A stretch of DNA of 64,000 nt from the NCBI GenBank assembly GCA_024643325.1, contig JAHEND010000006.1:1-64000 (forward strand), given 5' to 3'. The position numbers were made by a program, and so were the translations under genes. The notes beneath the pieces are model-generated. The model saw only the letters and a program-made list of their open reading frames with translations, did not search any database and was not told where the DNA came from. Source of the DNA: Sediminicola sp. Lineage in GTDB: Bacteria; Bacteroidota; Bacteroidia; Flavobacteriales; Flavobacteriaceae. Shown here in pieces: positions 1 to 8,079 of this stretch. Position 1 is the first letter of the stretch. Each line of letters opens with the position of its first letter.

Positions 1-1060
1 GCAACGCTTCACTGAATCCATTTTGTTGGTTTCTATCTGTAAAAGATGAAGAGAACTCAATTTTTAATTTGTCATTCAAAGTTCTTGTAGAGAAGTTTAA
101 ACGCGCATTCATTTGAGTAAACCCGTTGTTTGCTAAGATACCCTCTACATCTCTGTAGTTAGCAGATACACGGTAGCTAGTAGAACCATTACCACCAGAC
201 ATAGATACGTTGTGGATGGTAGAAGCAGCAGTTCTTGTCACTTCATCCAACCAGTTGGTTGTTGCACCTAAGTCACGACCACCAGCCGCTCTGAACTCGT
301 CTGCAGACATTACATCTATCGTATTTAATCTTTCAGCAGAAGAATACTGAACATTATAAGAGATCTTAGTTTCTCCAGCAACACCAGACTTAGTGGTTAC
401 AAGAATAACCCCAGAAGAACCACGAGATCCGTAGATCGCAGCTGCAGAAGCATCCTTTAAAACACTAATAGAAGCAATATCACTTGGATCTACGTTGGCT
501 AAAGAAGCCCCAATAACTCCATCAATTACTACTAGTGGAGAAGAGTTCGCTCCAACGGTAGAAAGACCTCTCAAACGAATCTGAGCACCTGCGTTAGGGT
601 TTCCTCCTTTGTTGTAGATCTGAAGACCAGCAACTTTACCTTGTAATAATTGAGAAGGGTCGTTTACCTGTCCTTGGTTAAACTCTTCTTCTCCTACAGA
701 TACCACTGCTGAAGTAATTTCCTTTTCTTTTTGACCTCCATAACCAGTAACGATTACTTCATCCAATTCATTGTTGGCTACCAATACTACATTAATAGTA
801 GTTTGGTTACCTACAGCAACTTCTTGCGCAGTGTACCCTACATAAGAGAACACCAAGATGTCGCCGCTTCCAGCTTGAATGGTAAAGTTACCATCAAAAT
901 CTGCTGTTGTTCCATTGGCAGTACCTTTAACGACTACAGATGCACCTAATAAAGGACCATTGTCGTCAGAAACATTACCAGATACTGTCTGTGCTTTTGC
1001 CAAGCCAAAGCACATAATGGCTCCAACTAACAAAAAGCTTTTGAGTAGCATAATTTTCAT
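1..1060 (-). CDS. susC: SusC/RagA-family TonB-linked outer-membrane receptor, N-terminal part (partial)
   Basis: Reading leftward from the ATG at 1060-1058, the frame stays open to the window edge, giving about 353 residues of a protein family that usually has about 1000. Residues 1-23 are a signal peptide ending LAKA before Gln24. Residues 25-95 form a carboxypeptidase-regulatory-like beta domain (SGNV, GPLLGASVVVKG, DFDGNF, FSYVGY). DEVIVTGYG (about 100-108) is the TonB-box region typical of SusC. A plug domain follows, with LRGLSTVG, VIDGV, LKDASAAAIYGSRG and GVILVTTK. SusC proteins import oligosaccharides across the outer membrane together with a SusD lipoprotein. The divergent lacI, pgmB and GH65 genes suggest maltooligosaccharides as substrate. 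The substrate is inferred, and SusD must lie outside the window. Confidence 0.93.
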   Translation of the reverse strand, partial: MKIMLLKSFLLVGAIMCFGLAKAQTVSGNVSDDNGPLLGASVVVKGTANGTTADFDGNFTIQAGSGDILVFSYVGYTAQEVAVGNQTTINVVLVANNELDEVIVTGYGGQKEKEITSAVVSVGEEEFNQGQVNDPSQLLQGKVAGLQIYNKGGNPNAGAQIRLRGLSTVGANSSPLVVIDGVIGASLANVDPSDIASISVLKDASAAAIYGSRGSSGVILVTTKSGVAGETKISYNVQYSSAERLNTIDVMSADEFRAAGGRDLGATTNWLDEVTRTAASTIHNVSMSGGNGSTSYRVSANYRDVEGILANNGFTQMNARLNFSTRTLNDKLKIEFSSSFTDRNQQNGFSEAL

Positions 1061-1426
1061 AAATAGTTAATTTTAAGTTTAGTTAATTTTAGTTTAAGCG
1101 TTAAACATATGTAAATTTTCTGTTAAATAGGAAACAAAAACAAGTGAAAAAAGTTACGAAACCGTTTTCGTGTTAATAACTACTGCAAATTGTCAATGTG
1201 GCAATACACTTAGCGTTACATTATTAAGCTCGTAAAAAATTGATCTGCGATTGTTTTTTTAACATAAAATTCTCTCAAATATAGGAAATTAATAATAATA
1301 GCCCCTAATTTTCTTGTCATTACTCCTGTTTTTTTTAACCTTTTCTTAACCTATGCCCCAAAATTGCCTTTGAATTGTTTAACCTTATACATAAGAATAT
1401 TAACTTGCACTTAAATCTGAGACCTT
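1061..1426. promoter_or_regulatory. Divergent susC/lacI control region
   Basis: This 366-base gene-free, AT-rich gap between two divergent genes must hold both promoters. For susC (minus strand) there are two candidates: TTTTTG at 1140-1135 with TACATATG at 1113-1106 (21-base spacer), or a perfect TAnnTTTG box (TATATTTG) at 1283-1276 with no clear -33 partner. For lacI, TTG at 1375 and TAACTTG at 1401-1407 are a weak pair. A near-perfect LacI-type operator lies at 1156-1171. No reading frame or RNA gene was recognised here. Confidence 0.5.
1156..1171. promoter_or_regulatory. Putative LacI-family operator
   Basis: ACGAAACCGTTTTCGT matches its own reverse complement at 14 of 16 positions and has a central CG step, the hallmark of LacI/GalR-family operators. 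It sits in the divergent gap next to the lacI gene, 15 bases upstream of one candidate susC -33 box and downstream of the other candidate. The sequence therefore does not say whether binding represses or activates. That the neighbouring LacI protein binds it is inferred from family habit and position. Confidence 0.65.
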
Positions 1427-2443
1427 TTGAAACCAAAAATCACCCTAAAGGACATTGCGAGAGAATTAGAAGTGTCTATTTCTACCGTGTCTAAGGCACT
1501 AAAGAACAGTGAAGAAATTAGTAGGGATACTAAAGACAAGATTCAAGCTTTTGCCAAGTTGTATAATTACAAACCCAACAATATTGCAGTAAGCCTAAAA
1601 AATAGGCGCACCAAAAACATTGGGGTGATTATTCCAGATATTGTACACCATTTTTTCACAACGGTTATTCGAGGCATAGAAAAGTATGCCAATGCAAAAG
1701 GCTATAATGTGTTGGTTTGTGTCTCTAACGAAGGCTATGAGCGCGAAGTAATTAATATGGAGCTCCTCGCTAATGGTTCAATAGACGGATTTATCATGTC
1801 ACTTTCTACAGAGACCCAACAGAAAAACGATTACAATCATATTAAAGAGGTCACAGATCAAGGTATTCCTATGGTTATGTTTGACCGAGTAACAGATCGT
1901 ATTAACTGCGACAAAGTGGTTATAGATGACGCTCAGGGGGCTTTTTTAGCCGTGAAAAAGTTTGTGGAGAGTGGCAAGAAAAAGATTGCATTAATCACTA
2001 CAGATGACTATTTAAGTGTGGGAAAGGCCAGGACCGAAGGTTATAAAAAGGCCTTGTCCCATTACAATATTCCCCTAGAGGAGTCTTTGATCTTAAAGCT
2101 ACCCTCTATGGAGGTAGAAGCGTCTGCTTTTGATACTTTTTTTAAGACCCAAGAGGTCGATGCTGTTCTTTGTGTTAACGAAATATTCGCCATTCACGCC
2201 ATGAGACTAGCACATGGAATGAACAAACGAATTCCTGAAGACATCTCCTTTATTGGTTTTACAGACGGACTACTCTCTAAATTTGCCATGCCTTCTTTAA
2301 CTGCCATAGCCCAACATGGCGAATTAATGGGTGAAGAAGCCGCTAGAATGCTCATAGAAAAAGTAGAGACAGAAAATGAGGAGGAAACTTTTAGCACCAC
2401 CGTATTAGAACCTACTTTAATAGAAAGGGACTCTACCTTATAA
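1427..2443 (+). CDS. LacI/GalR-family transcriptional regulator of the maltose locus
   Basis: This is a 338-residue regulator. Residues 4-50 are the LacI helix-turn-helix and hinge helix (ITLKDIARELEVSISTVSKAL, then YKPNNIAVSLKNRRT). They are followed by a periplasmic-binding-protein-like sensor domain (NIGVIIPDIVHHFF, DGFIMSL, DRVTDRINCDKVVIDD, FIGFTDG). The start is a TTG: an in-frame TGA lies only 9 bases upstream, and the HTH begins at residue 4, so no ATG is possible. It is transcribed toward pgmB and maltose phosphorylase and away from susC, as in flavobacterial alpha-glucan loci. The effector (maltose or a related sugar) is inferred. The likely operator is at 1156-1171. Confidence 0.92.
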   Translation: MKPKITLKDIARELEVSISTVSKALKNSEEISRDTKDKIQAFAKLYNYKPNNIAVSLKNRRTKNIGVIIPDIVHHFFTTVIRGIEKYANAKGYNVLVCVSNEGYEREVINMELLANGSIDGFIMSLSTETQQKNDYNHIKEVTDQGIPMVMFDRVTDRINCDKVVIDDAQGAFLAVKKFVESGKKKIALITTDDYLSVGKARTEGYKKALSHYNIPLEESLILKLPSMEVEASAFDTFFKTQEVDAVLCVNEIFAIHAMRLAHGMNKRIPEDISFIGFTDGLLSKFAMPSLTAIAQHGELMGEEAARMLIEKVETENEEETFSTTVLEPTLIERDSTL

Positions 2444-2497
2444 TATTTTAAGAACCTTCATAGGTAATTTCAAAAAATTAAAAAAACAGCTTATTTT

Positions 2498-3160
2498 ATG
2501 CCCACAGGATTTATATTCGATTTAGATGGCGTCATAGTAGACACCGCCAAATACCATTTTAAGGCATGGCAGTCATTGGCCAAAAGCCTCCAATACAATT
2601 TCACAGAACAAGATAACGAGCAATTTAAAGGGGTTTCCAGAGTGCGCTCTCTTGAACTGCTATTAGAAATGGCCCAATATAAAGCTACAGAAAGGGAAAA
2701 GGAACAGTGGCTCATAGATAAAAATACCCATTATTTAGCCCTTATTTCCCACATGAATAACAGTGAGATTCTTCCGGGGATTACTGAAATATTAAAAGTG
2801 TTAAAAGCACAACAAATTCCTGTTGCACTAGGATCAGCGAGTAAAAACGCTAAGCCAATTTTGGAAAAGGTAGGGCTTTTGTCTTACTTTGACGTGCTGG
2901 TAGACGGCAATGAAGTAACTATGGCTAAGCCAAATCCGGAGGTGTTTCTAACAGCTGCCAAAGGCTTAGAAGTAGCACCTGAGGATTGCGTAGTTTTTGA
3001 AGACGCCCAGGCTGGGGTAGCAGCTGCAAAAGCAGCTAAAATGACCTGCGTGGGAATTGGAGACCCTGCAATACTATTTAATGCAGACCATTGTTTTGCT
3101 TCTACTGCTGAAATAACCCCATCATTTGTTCAATCATTAATCGCATATAAAACACCATGA
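2498..3160 (+). CDS. pgmB: Beta-phosphoglucomutase
   Basis: This 220-residue HAD-superfamily phosphomutase converts beta-glucose 1-phosphate to glucose 6-phosphate in the cytoplasm. The first HAD motif is FDLDGVIVDT, with Asp8 as nucleophile and Asp10 as general acid/base. GSASKNAKP (motif II Ser), AKPNPEVF (motif III Lys) and VFEDAQAGVAAAKAA (motif IV acidic metal ligands) follow. The cap domain contains FKGVSRVRSLELLL, which fits the beta-PGM substrate loop. Its stop overlaps the start of the maltose phosphorylase gene by 4 bases (ATGA), so the two are probably translationally coupled: the phosphorylase makes beta-G1P and this enzyme feeds it into glycolysis. Confidence 0.93.
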   Translation: MPTGFIFDLDGVIVDTAKYHFKAWQSLAKSLQYNFTEQDNEQFKGVSRVRSLELLLEMAQYKATEREKEQWLIDKNTHYLALISHMNNSEILPGITEILKVLKAQQIPVALGSASKNAKPILEKVGLLSYFDVLVDGNEVTMAKPNPEVFLTAAKGLEVAPEDCVVFEDAQAGVAAAKAAKMTCVGIGDPAILFNADHCFASTAEITPSFVQSLIAYKTP

Positions 3161-5469
3161 ATCAATCTTATATCCTACCAAATGCTTGGTCCCTAATTGA
3201 AGAGGGTTTTGATCCGAGCCGTGTAAAATCTTCAGAAAGTCTGTTTAGCATTGGTAATGGTGCTATGGGCCAGAGGGCCAATTTTGAAGAGTATTATTCA
3301 GGACCTACTTTTCAAGGTAGTTATATTGGTGGAGTGTACTACCCAGATAAGACTAGGGTAGGCTGGTGGAAAAATGGCTATCCGGAGTATTTTGCTAAGG
3401 TGCTCAATGCGCCTAGTTGGATTGGGATTTACATTAAAGTCAACGGTCAGGATTTAGACCTATACACCGCCAAGGAAGTTCATGCTTTTAAAAGAGAACT
3501 TCAGATGCAAACGGGGCTGTTGTTGCGATCTTTTGAACTGACTCTTGCAGATGGAAGTCGCTTGCTGGTAGAAAGCACTCGTTTTTTAAGTTTGGCTCAA
3601 GACAGTATTGGTGCTATTGAATATAAAATTACCCTTTTAGAAGGTGCTGCAGATATTGAGATCAAAAGTTTTTTGGATAGTAGCGTGAAAAATGAGGATT
3701 CCAATTGGGACGACGCTTTTTGGCAGACTACTTCGGTAAACGCAAAAGAAAACATTGCTTTTATAGAAGCCCAAACCAATAAAACAAACTTTAAAACAGC
3801 CACTTATCAAGTCACAGAAGTTTATTTAAATGCTGCTGAAAAGATATCCTCTAGCCAGACCATGGAAGGGGAATTGGCCGTGGGTCACCAGTATAAAACA
3901 GCTCTAAAGCATGGAGACACAATCACTACCTATAAATACGGGGGCTATATTTTAGATCGCAAAGTACCTGGCACCTTAGAATCCGCTGTTTATGAGGTTG
4001 CAGACAAAGCGACATCGGCCGGTTTTGAGGCCTTAAAAGCCGCCCAAGCAGATGCTTGGAAAGCCATTTGGGATAGGGCAGACATTGTCATAGACGGTGA
4101 TATTAAAGCCCAGCAAGGGATCCGTTTTAACATATTTCAGCTCAATCAGACCTATACCGGAAAAGATACTACTTTAAATATTGGTCCGAAAGGATTTACA
4201 GGAGAGAAATACGGGGGAAGTACCTATTGGGATACCGAAGCCTATTGTATTCCTTTTTACATGGCTACAAAAGACCAAAAAGTGGCTAGAAACCTACTTC
4301 AGTACAGGTATAATCAATTGGATAAAGCCATTGAAAATGCTGCTAAATTAGGATTTTCAAATGGTGCCGCACTCTATCCTATGGTCACAATGAATGGAGA
4401 GGAGTGCCACAATGAATGGGAAATAACATTTGAGGAAATTCATAGAAATGGCGCTATAGCTTTTGCTATTTTTAACTATTACAGGTACACAGGAGACTAT
4501 AGTTATATTCCAGAAATGGGATTGGAAGTGCTCATTGGAATTGCGAGATTTTGGCACCAGAGGGCTACCTTTTCAACCGCTAAAAATGCCTACGTAATTC
4601 TAGGGGTTACAGGGCCTAATGAATATGAGAATAATGTCAATAACAACTGGTACACCAACTACTTGGCGAGCTGGTGCATTGCATATGCGACTACTCAAAT
4701 TCAAAAGGTAAAAGATGGGTATCCTGAAGATTACTACAGGATTATGGGGGTCACAAAATTAAAGAGTGCTGAGATAGATCAGTGGCAGAAAGTCTCTAAA
4801 AACATGTATTATCCAAAGGACGAAGCTTTGGACATATTCTTGCAACAAGATGGGTTTTTAGACAAAGAGCTGCTTCCTGTAACTGAATTGAGCAAATTAG
4901 ACCGACCTATTAATCAAAAGTGGAGCTGGGATAGGATTTTAAGGTCTCCATATATAAAACAAGCAGACGTACTTCAAGGGTTTTACTTTTTTGAAGACCA
5001 ATTTAGTTTGGACGCTCTAGAACGACATTTTGATTTTTATGAACCTTTTACCGTACATGAATCTTCGCTTTCCCCCTGTGTGCACTCAATTCAGGCTGCT
5101 AAGTTAGGGCGCATGGAGCAGGCCTATAATTTCTATCTCAGAACGTCTAGATTGGATTTAGACGATTATAACAAGGAGGTAGAGGAAGGACTTCACATTA
5201 CTTCAATGGCTGGAACTTGGATGAGTATAGTAGAGGGGTTTGCTGGAATGAGGATTGTAGAAGACAAGCTTTCGTTTACTCCTAGAATTCCAAAACAATG
5301 GAAAAATTATTCTTTCAAACTCAATTTCAGAAATAGAATTATCCAGGTGACTGTAGGACCTGATAAAACTATTTTTGAACTTAATGGAGATACAGAAATG
5401 TCTATTAGGGTTTCTGGAACCAGACAGGTTCTTTATCCTGGAACGCCTTGTGAAGTTCTACGGTCATGA
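3157..5469 (+). CDS. Family GH65 maltose phosphorylase
   Basis: This 770-residue cytoplasmic phosphorylase splits maltose with phosphate into glucose and beta-glucose 1-phosphate. It has the GH65 architecture: an N-terminal beta-sandwich (SLFSIGNGAMGQRANFEE, GGVYYPDKTRVGWWKNGYP), an (alpha/alpha)6 barrel and a small C-terminal beta domain. The barrel carries the catalytic acid in VTGPNEYENNVNNNWYTN (Glu489) and the phosphate-site region HITSMAGTW. Length is normal for the family. Kojibiose or trehalose phosphorylase activity cannot be excluded by eye, but the pgmB coupling and NEYENNVNNNWYTN favour maltose. No sugar permease is visible in the window. Confidence 0.92.
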   Translation: MNQSYILPNAWSLIEEGFDPSRVKSSESLFSIGNGAMGQRANFEEYYSGPTFQGSYIGGVYYPDKTRVGWWKNGYPEYFAKVLNAPSWIGIYIKVNGQDLDLYTAKEVHAFKRELQMQTGLLLRSFELTLADGSRLLVESTRFLSLAQDSIGAIEYKITLLEGAADIEIKSFLDSSVKNEDSNWDDAFWQTTSVNAKENIAFIEAQTNKTNFKTATYQVTEVYLNAAEKISSSQTMEGELAVGHQYKTALKHGDTITTYKYGGYILDRKVPGTLESAVYEVADKATSAGFEALKAAQADAWKAIWDRADIVIDGDIKAQQGIRFNIFQLNQTYTGKDTTLNIGPKGFTGEKYGGSTYWDTEAYCIPFYMATKDQKVARNLLQYRYNQLDKAIENAAKLGFSNGAALYPMVTMNGEECHNEWEITFEEIHRNGAIAFAIFNYYRYTGDYSYIPEMGLEVLIGIARFWHQRATFSTAKNAYVILGVTGPNEYENNVNNNWYTNYLASWCIAYATTQIQKVKDGYPEDYYRIMGVTKLKSAEIDQWQKVSKNMYYPKDEALDIFLQQDGFLDKELLPVTELSKLDRPINQKWSWDRILRSPYIKQADVLQGFYFFEDQFSLDALERHFDFYEPFTVHESSLSPCVHSIQAAKLGRMEQAYNFYLRTSRLDLDDYNKEVEEGLHITSMAGTWMSIVEGFAGMRIVEDKLSFTPRIPKQWKNYSFKLNFRNRIIQVTVGPDKTIFELNGDTEMSIRVSGTRQVLYPGTPCEVLRS

Positions 5470-6245
5470 TAAAGCAATTTTCATATCATACACTGATCAA
5501 TAGGTTTTTATGGGTTTTTTTAGTGATTATATTATATTCATGTACTATGGGAAAAACTAAAAATCCGATGATTATAGGGCACAGGGGTGCAATGGGTTAT
5601 GAAACTGAAAATACTATAGCTTCAATTGAAAAAGCGGTAGCGTTAGGAGCACCTATGATAGAAATAGATGTTTTTCAGATAGCCAGCGGTGAATTGGTTG
5701 TATTTCACGACAATGAATTGGATCGCTTGTCTAATACTTCTGGGCCTATTACTTCCTTTACATGGGAAGCACTTCAAGAAGTCGTTCTAGAAGGAGGCCA
5801 TAGCATACCTCTTTTACAGACTGTTTTGGATCAATTGGCTGGAAGGGCTGCATTGAATATTGAACTTAAAGGCCCTAATACCGCCGCTCCATTGGCTAGT
5901 TTACTAAAAGGGTATCTTTCTAACGGCACTTGGAAAGAAGAAGATCTTTTGATTTCTAGTTTTGATTGGAACTTACTGCTGGAAACAAGAGACTTACTTC
6001 CTGAGATTTCCATTGGAGTTCTTACAGAAGTATATCCATTAGAGGCTATTCCAACGGCCAAAGAACTTAGTGCGGTGTCAATTAATCCGTATTTCAAGGA
6101 TTTAGACGCAGCTATTGTGACGCAAATACAAGCAGCTGGTTTTAAAGTATATACCTGGACGGTGAATACTCCAGAAGATTTAAAAAATGTAAAGAAACTG
6201 GGTGTAGACGCTGTTTTTACTAATTTTCCGGACCGTTCTTTTTAA
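5466..6245 (+). CDS. Glycerophosphodiester phosphodiesterase family lipoprotein
   Basis: This 259-residue protein belongs to the GDPD (UgpQ/GlpQ) family. A hydrophobic signal ends in a lipobox with Cys26 (IILYSC), so export and lipidation are expected. The TIM-barrel motifs are GHRGAMGYETENT, EIDVFQ and VVFHDNELDRLS (His/Glu metal and catalytic residues), then NIELKG, and VYTWTVNTPEDLKNVKKLGVDAVFTNFPD at the C-terminus. The predicted reaction releases sn-glycerol 3-phosphate from glycerophosphodiesters derived from phospholipids. It overlaps the GH65 gene by 4 bases and the next gene by 1 base, so it is probably co-transcribed, although its function is unrelated to maltose. Confidence 0.88.
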   Translation: MIKQFSYHTLINRFLWVFLVIILYSCTMGKTKNPMIIGHRGAMGYETENTIASIEKAVALGAPMIEIDVFQIASGELVVFHDNELDRLSNTSGPITSFTWEALQEVVLEGGHSIPLLQTVLDQLAGRAALNIELKGPNTAAPLASLLKGYLSNGTWKEEDLLISSFDWNLLLETRDLLPEISIGVLTEVYPLEAIPTAKELSAVSINPYFKDLDAAIVTQIQAAGFKVYTWTVNTPEDLKNVKKLGVDAVFTNFPDRSF

Positions 6246-7492
6246 TGCTAGACGTAGCCATCATAGGAGGCGGTGCAGCGGGATATTATGCGGCCATTCA
6301 AACCGCTATGCTCAACCCTAGCTTGAGAATTGCCCTATTTGAAAAAGGTGCTTTAGGCTTAGAGAAAGTGAAAATATCGGGTGGTGGTAGGTGTAATGTT
6401 ACCCACGACGCAATGGAACCAAATTACTTAGTGACCCATTACCCCAGAGGGGAAAAAGCCTTGTTGGGACCTTTCCATCATTACGGTCCAAAGGAAGTGA
6501 TTACTTTTTTTGAATCACAGGGGGTTCCTTTAAAAATTGAATCAGATGGAAGAATGTTCCCTGTGGCCAATACTTCTCAAGCGATCTTGGATTGTTTTAC
6601 TTCTTTGAGGGAGAAGCTTGGGATTACCTTATATTCAAAAACCGCAGTTAAATACATTGAACCACTTAATGCATCTGGCTGGAATATTATTACAGCAACA
6701 GAAACTTACTGTGCCAAAAAGGTTCTGATGGCAACGGGGAGTAGTCCCAAAATGATTCGAATGCTCCAAGAATTAGGACATGGGGTAGAAGCTACAGTAC
6801 CCTCTTTGTTTACATTTAATATCAAAGATCCAAGAATTGAAGGTTTGGCGGGTTTAAGTACTCCTGCAGTGGTACATTTAAAATTGCCCGGTATAAAGCA
6901 GAAAAAAGCCCTTCATGCTCAGGGTCCCTTGCTTATTACACATTGGGGACTTAGCGGACCTGCTATTTTAAAGCTCTCTGCTTGGGGTGCACGATTGTTA
7001 TATGGATTGGACTACAACTTTACTATAAGTGTTAATTTTTTACCTGAGTATAAACATGCACAAGAGGTCCTTGAAGCGCTGCATACTTTGAAGAAAAAAG
7101 ATTCTAAAAAAACACTGATGAAGTGGGTTCCTTTTGGACTTCCCAAGCGTTTGTGGCAAAGTTTGTTAATGCATATAGAAATTCCTTCGGATATAATTTG
7201 GGCCAATATGACAAAAAGCCAACTTCAATCCCTGGCAGAAATCCTAAGTGCTTCAGATTTCGAAGTTAAAGGTAAAAGCACTTTTAAAGAGGAGTTTGTT
7301 ACTGCTGGTGGAATAAAATTAAAAGAAGTGTCTTTTACAGACGTTCAAAGCAAAAAATTTCCTGGTTTATATTTTGCTGGGGAACTTTTAAATATAGATG
7401 CTATTACTGGGGGGTTTAATTTTCAGAATGCATGGACCACCGCTTATTTAGCAGCTAAAGGAATGGTGCAAAGCCTTAAGAAATCTAATTAA
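6245..7492 (+). CDS. NAD(P)/FAD-dependent oxidoreductase, BaiN/HI0933 family
   Basis: This 415-residue flavoprotein has an N-terminal Rossmann FAD-binding motif (VAIIGGGAAGYYAAI), the family signature KISGGGRCNVTH near residue 45, a second nucleotide motif (KVLMATGSSPKM), and the C-terminal flavin-closing motif GLYFAGELLNIDAITGGFNFQNAWTTAY. These features define the HI0933-like/BaiN family of soluble flavoproteins, whose substrates are mostly unknown. The start ATG overlaps the previous stop (TAATG). The 3' end overlaps the convergent TspO gene by 8 bases. No specific substrate can be named from the sequence. Confidence 0.88.
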   Translation: MLDVAIIGGGAAGYYAAIQTAMLNPSLRIALFEKGALGLEKVKISGGGRCNVTHDAMEPNYLVTHYPRGEKALLGPFHHYGPKEVITFFESQGVPLKIESDGRMFPVANTSQAILDCFTSLREKLGITLYSKTAVKYIEPLNASGWNIITATETYCAKKVLMATGSSPKMIRMLQELGHGVEATVPSLFTFNIKDPRIEGLAGLSTPAVVHLKLPGIKQKKALHAQGPLLITHWGLSGPAILKLSAWGARLLYGLDYNFTISVNFLPEYKHAQEVLEALHTLKKKDSKKTLMKWVPFGLPKRLWQSLLMHIEIPSDIIWANMTKSQLQSLAEILSASDFEVKGKSTFKEEFVTAGGIKLKEVSFTDVQSKKFPGLYFAGELLNIDAITGGFNFQNAWTTAYLAAKGMVQSLKKSN

Positions 7493-8003
7493 GCCACCAA
7501 ATAGCAGTGTTTAAAGCAGTGGCAAAAGCCACCCAAGCCATGTAAGGAATTAGTAGATAGGCTGCTTTTGGAAGGACTATTTTAAACCATTTAAAAGTAA
7601 ACAGCAGCAATACATTCAGACCTAAGATTACAACCAAAGCTAATAAAGGGTTTTTTAAGCCAAAAAATGTAATGGACCAAAGTGCGTTGAGTAAGAGTTG
7701 GAATAAAAAGTGGTAGAGGGCAGTTTTAACCCATACATGATAGTATCCTTTTGCCCAAACCAATCCCGCAGCCACACCCATCATAATATACAAGAGGCTC
7801 CATACGGGTGCAAATACCCAGTTGGGTGGGTTAAAAAAAGGCTTTTCAAGGCCCACATACCAATCATTCACCGAACTTTGAGTAGCAAAACTAGATAAAA
7901 AACCCACCAAAAGACAGATGGTTACGGAGATAAAGATGTAGTAAATGGTTTTTTTCAAGGGGCTATCATTTATATAATTTACTAAAATACCAAAAATAAG
8001 CAT
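7485..8003 (-). CDS. tspO: TspO/MBR family membrane protein
   Basis: This 172-residue, five-helix integral membrane protein has family hallmarks WYVGLEKPFFNPPNWVFAPVWSLLYIMMG (aromatic and proline-rich loop), LYHFLFQLLLNALWSITFFGLKNPLLAL, and YLLIPYMAWVAFATALNTAIWWLN at the C-terminus. TspO proteins bind tetrapyrroles and sterol-like ligands and affect stress or porphyrin handling. The role in this organism is unknown. The frame begins about 15 residues before the usual N-terminus (MLIFGILVNYINDSPLKKTIYY), and no later ATG offers a better start. The gene is convergent with the flavoprotein gene (8-base overlap). Confidence 0.88.
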   Translation of the reverse strand: MLIFGILVNYINDSPLKKTIYYIFISVTICLLVGFLSSFATQSSVNDWYVGLEKPFFNPPNWVFAPVWSLLYIMMGVAAGLVWAKGYYHVWVKTALYHFLFQLLLNALWSITFFGLKNPLLALVVILGLNVLLLFTFKWFKIVLPKAAYLLIPYMAWVAFATALNTAIWWLN

Positions 8004-8056
8004 GCTTTGTTTATTTATATTGCTTTAAAGCTTCCACATAATAGATTCTTATGCTG

Positions 8057-8064
8057 TATATTTG
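8057..8064 (+). promoter_or_regulatory. Candidate -7 promoter box for the mevalonate operon
   Basis: TATATTTG matches the Bacteroidota -7 consensus TAnnTTTG exactly and lies 15 bases before the mvaD start codon. No TTTG -33 box at the usual 19-21 base spacing is visible, so confidence is moderate. Confidence 0.45.
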
Positions 8065-8079
8065 TGGTAAAATTTTTCT

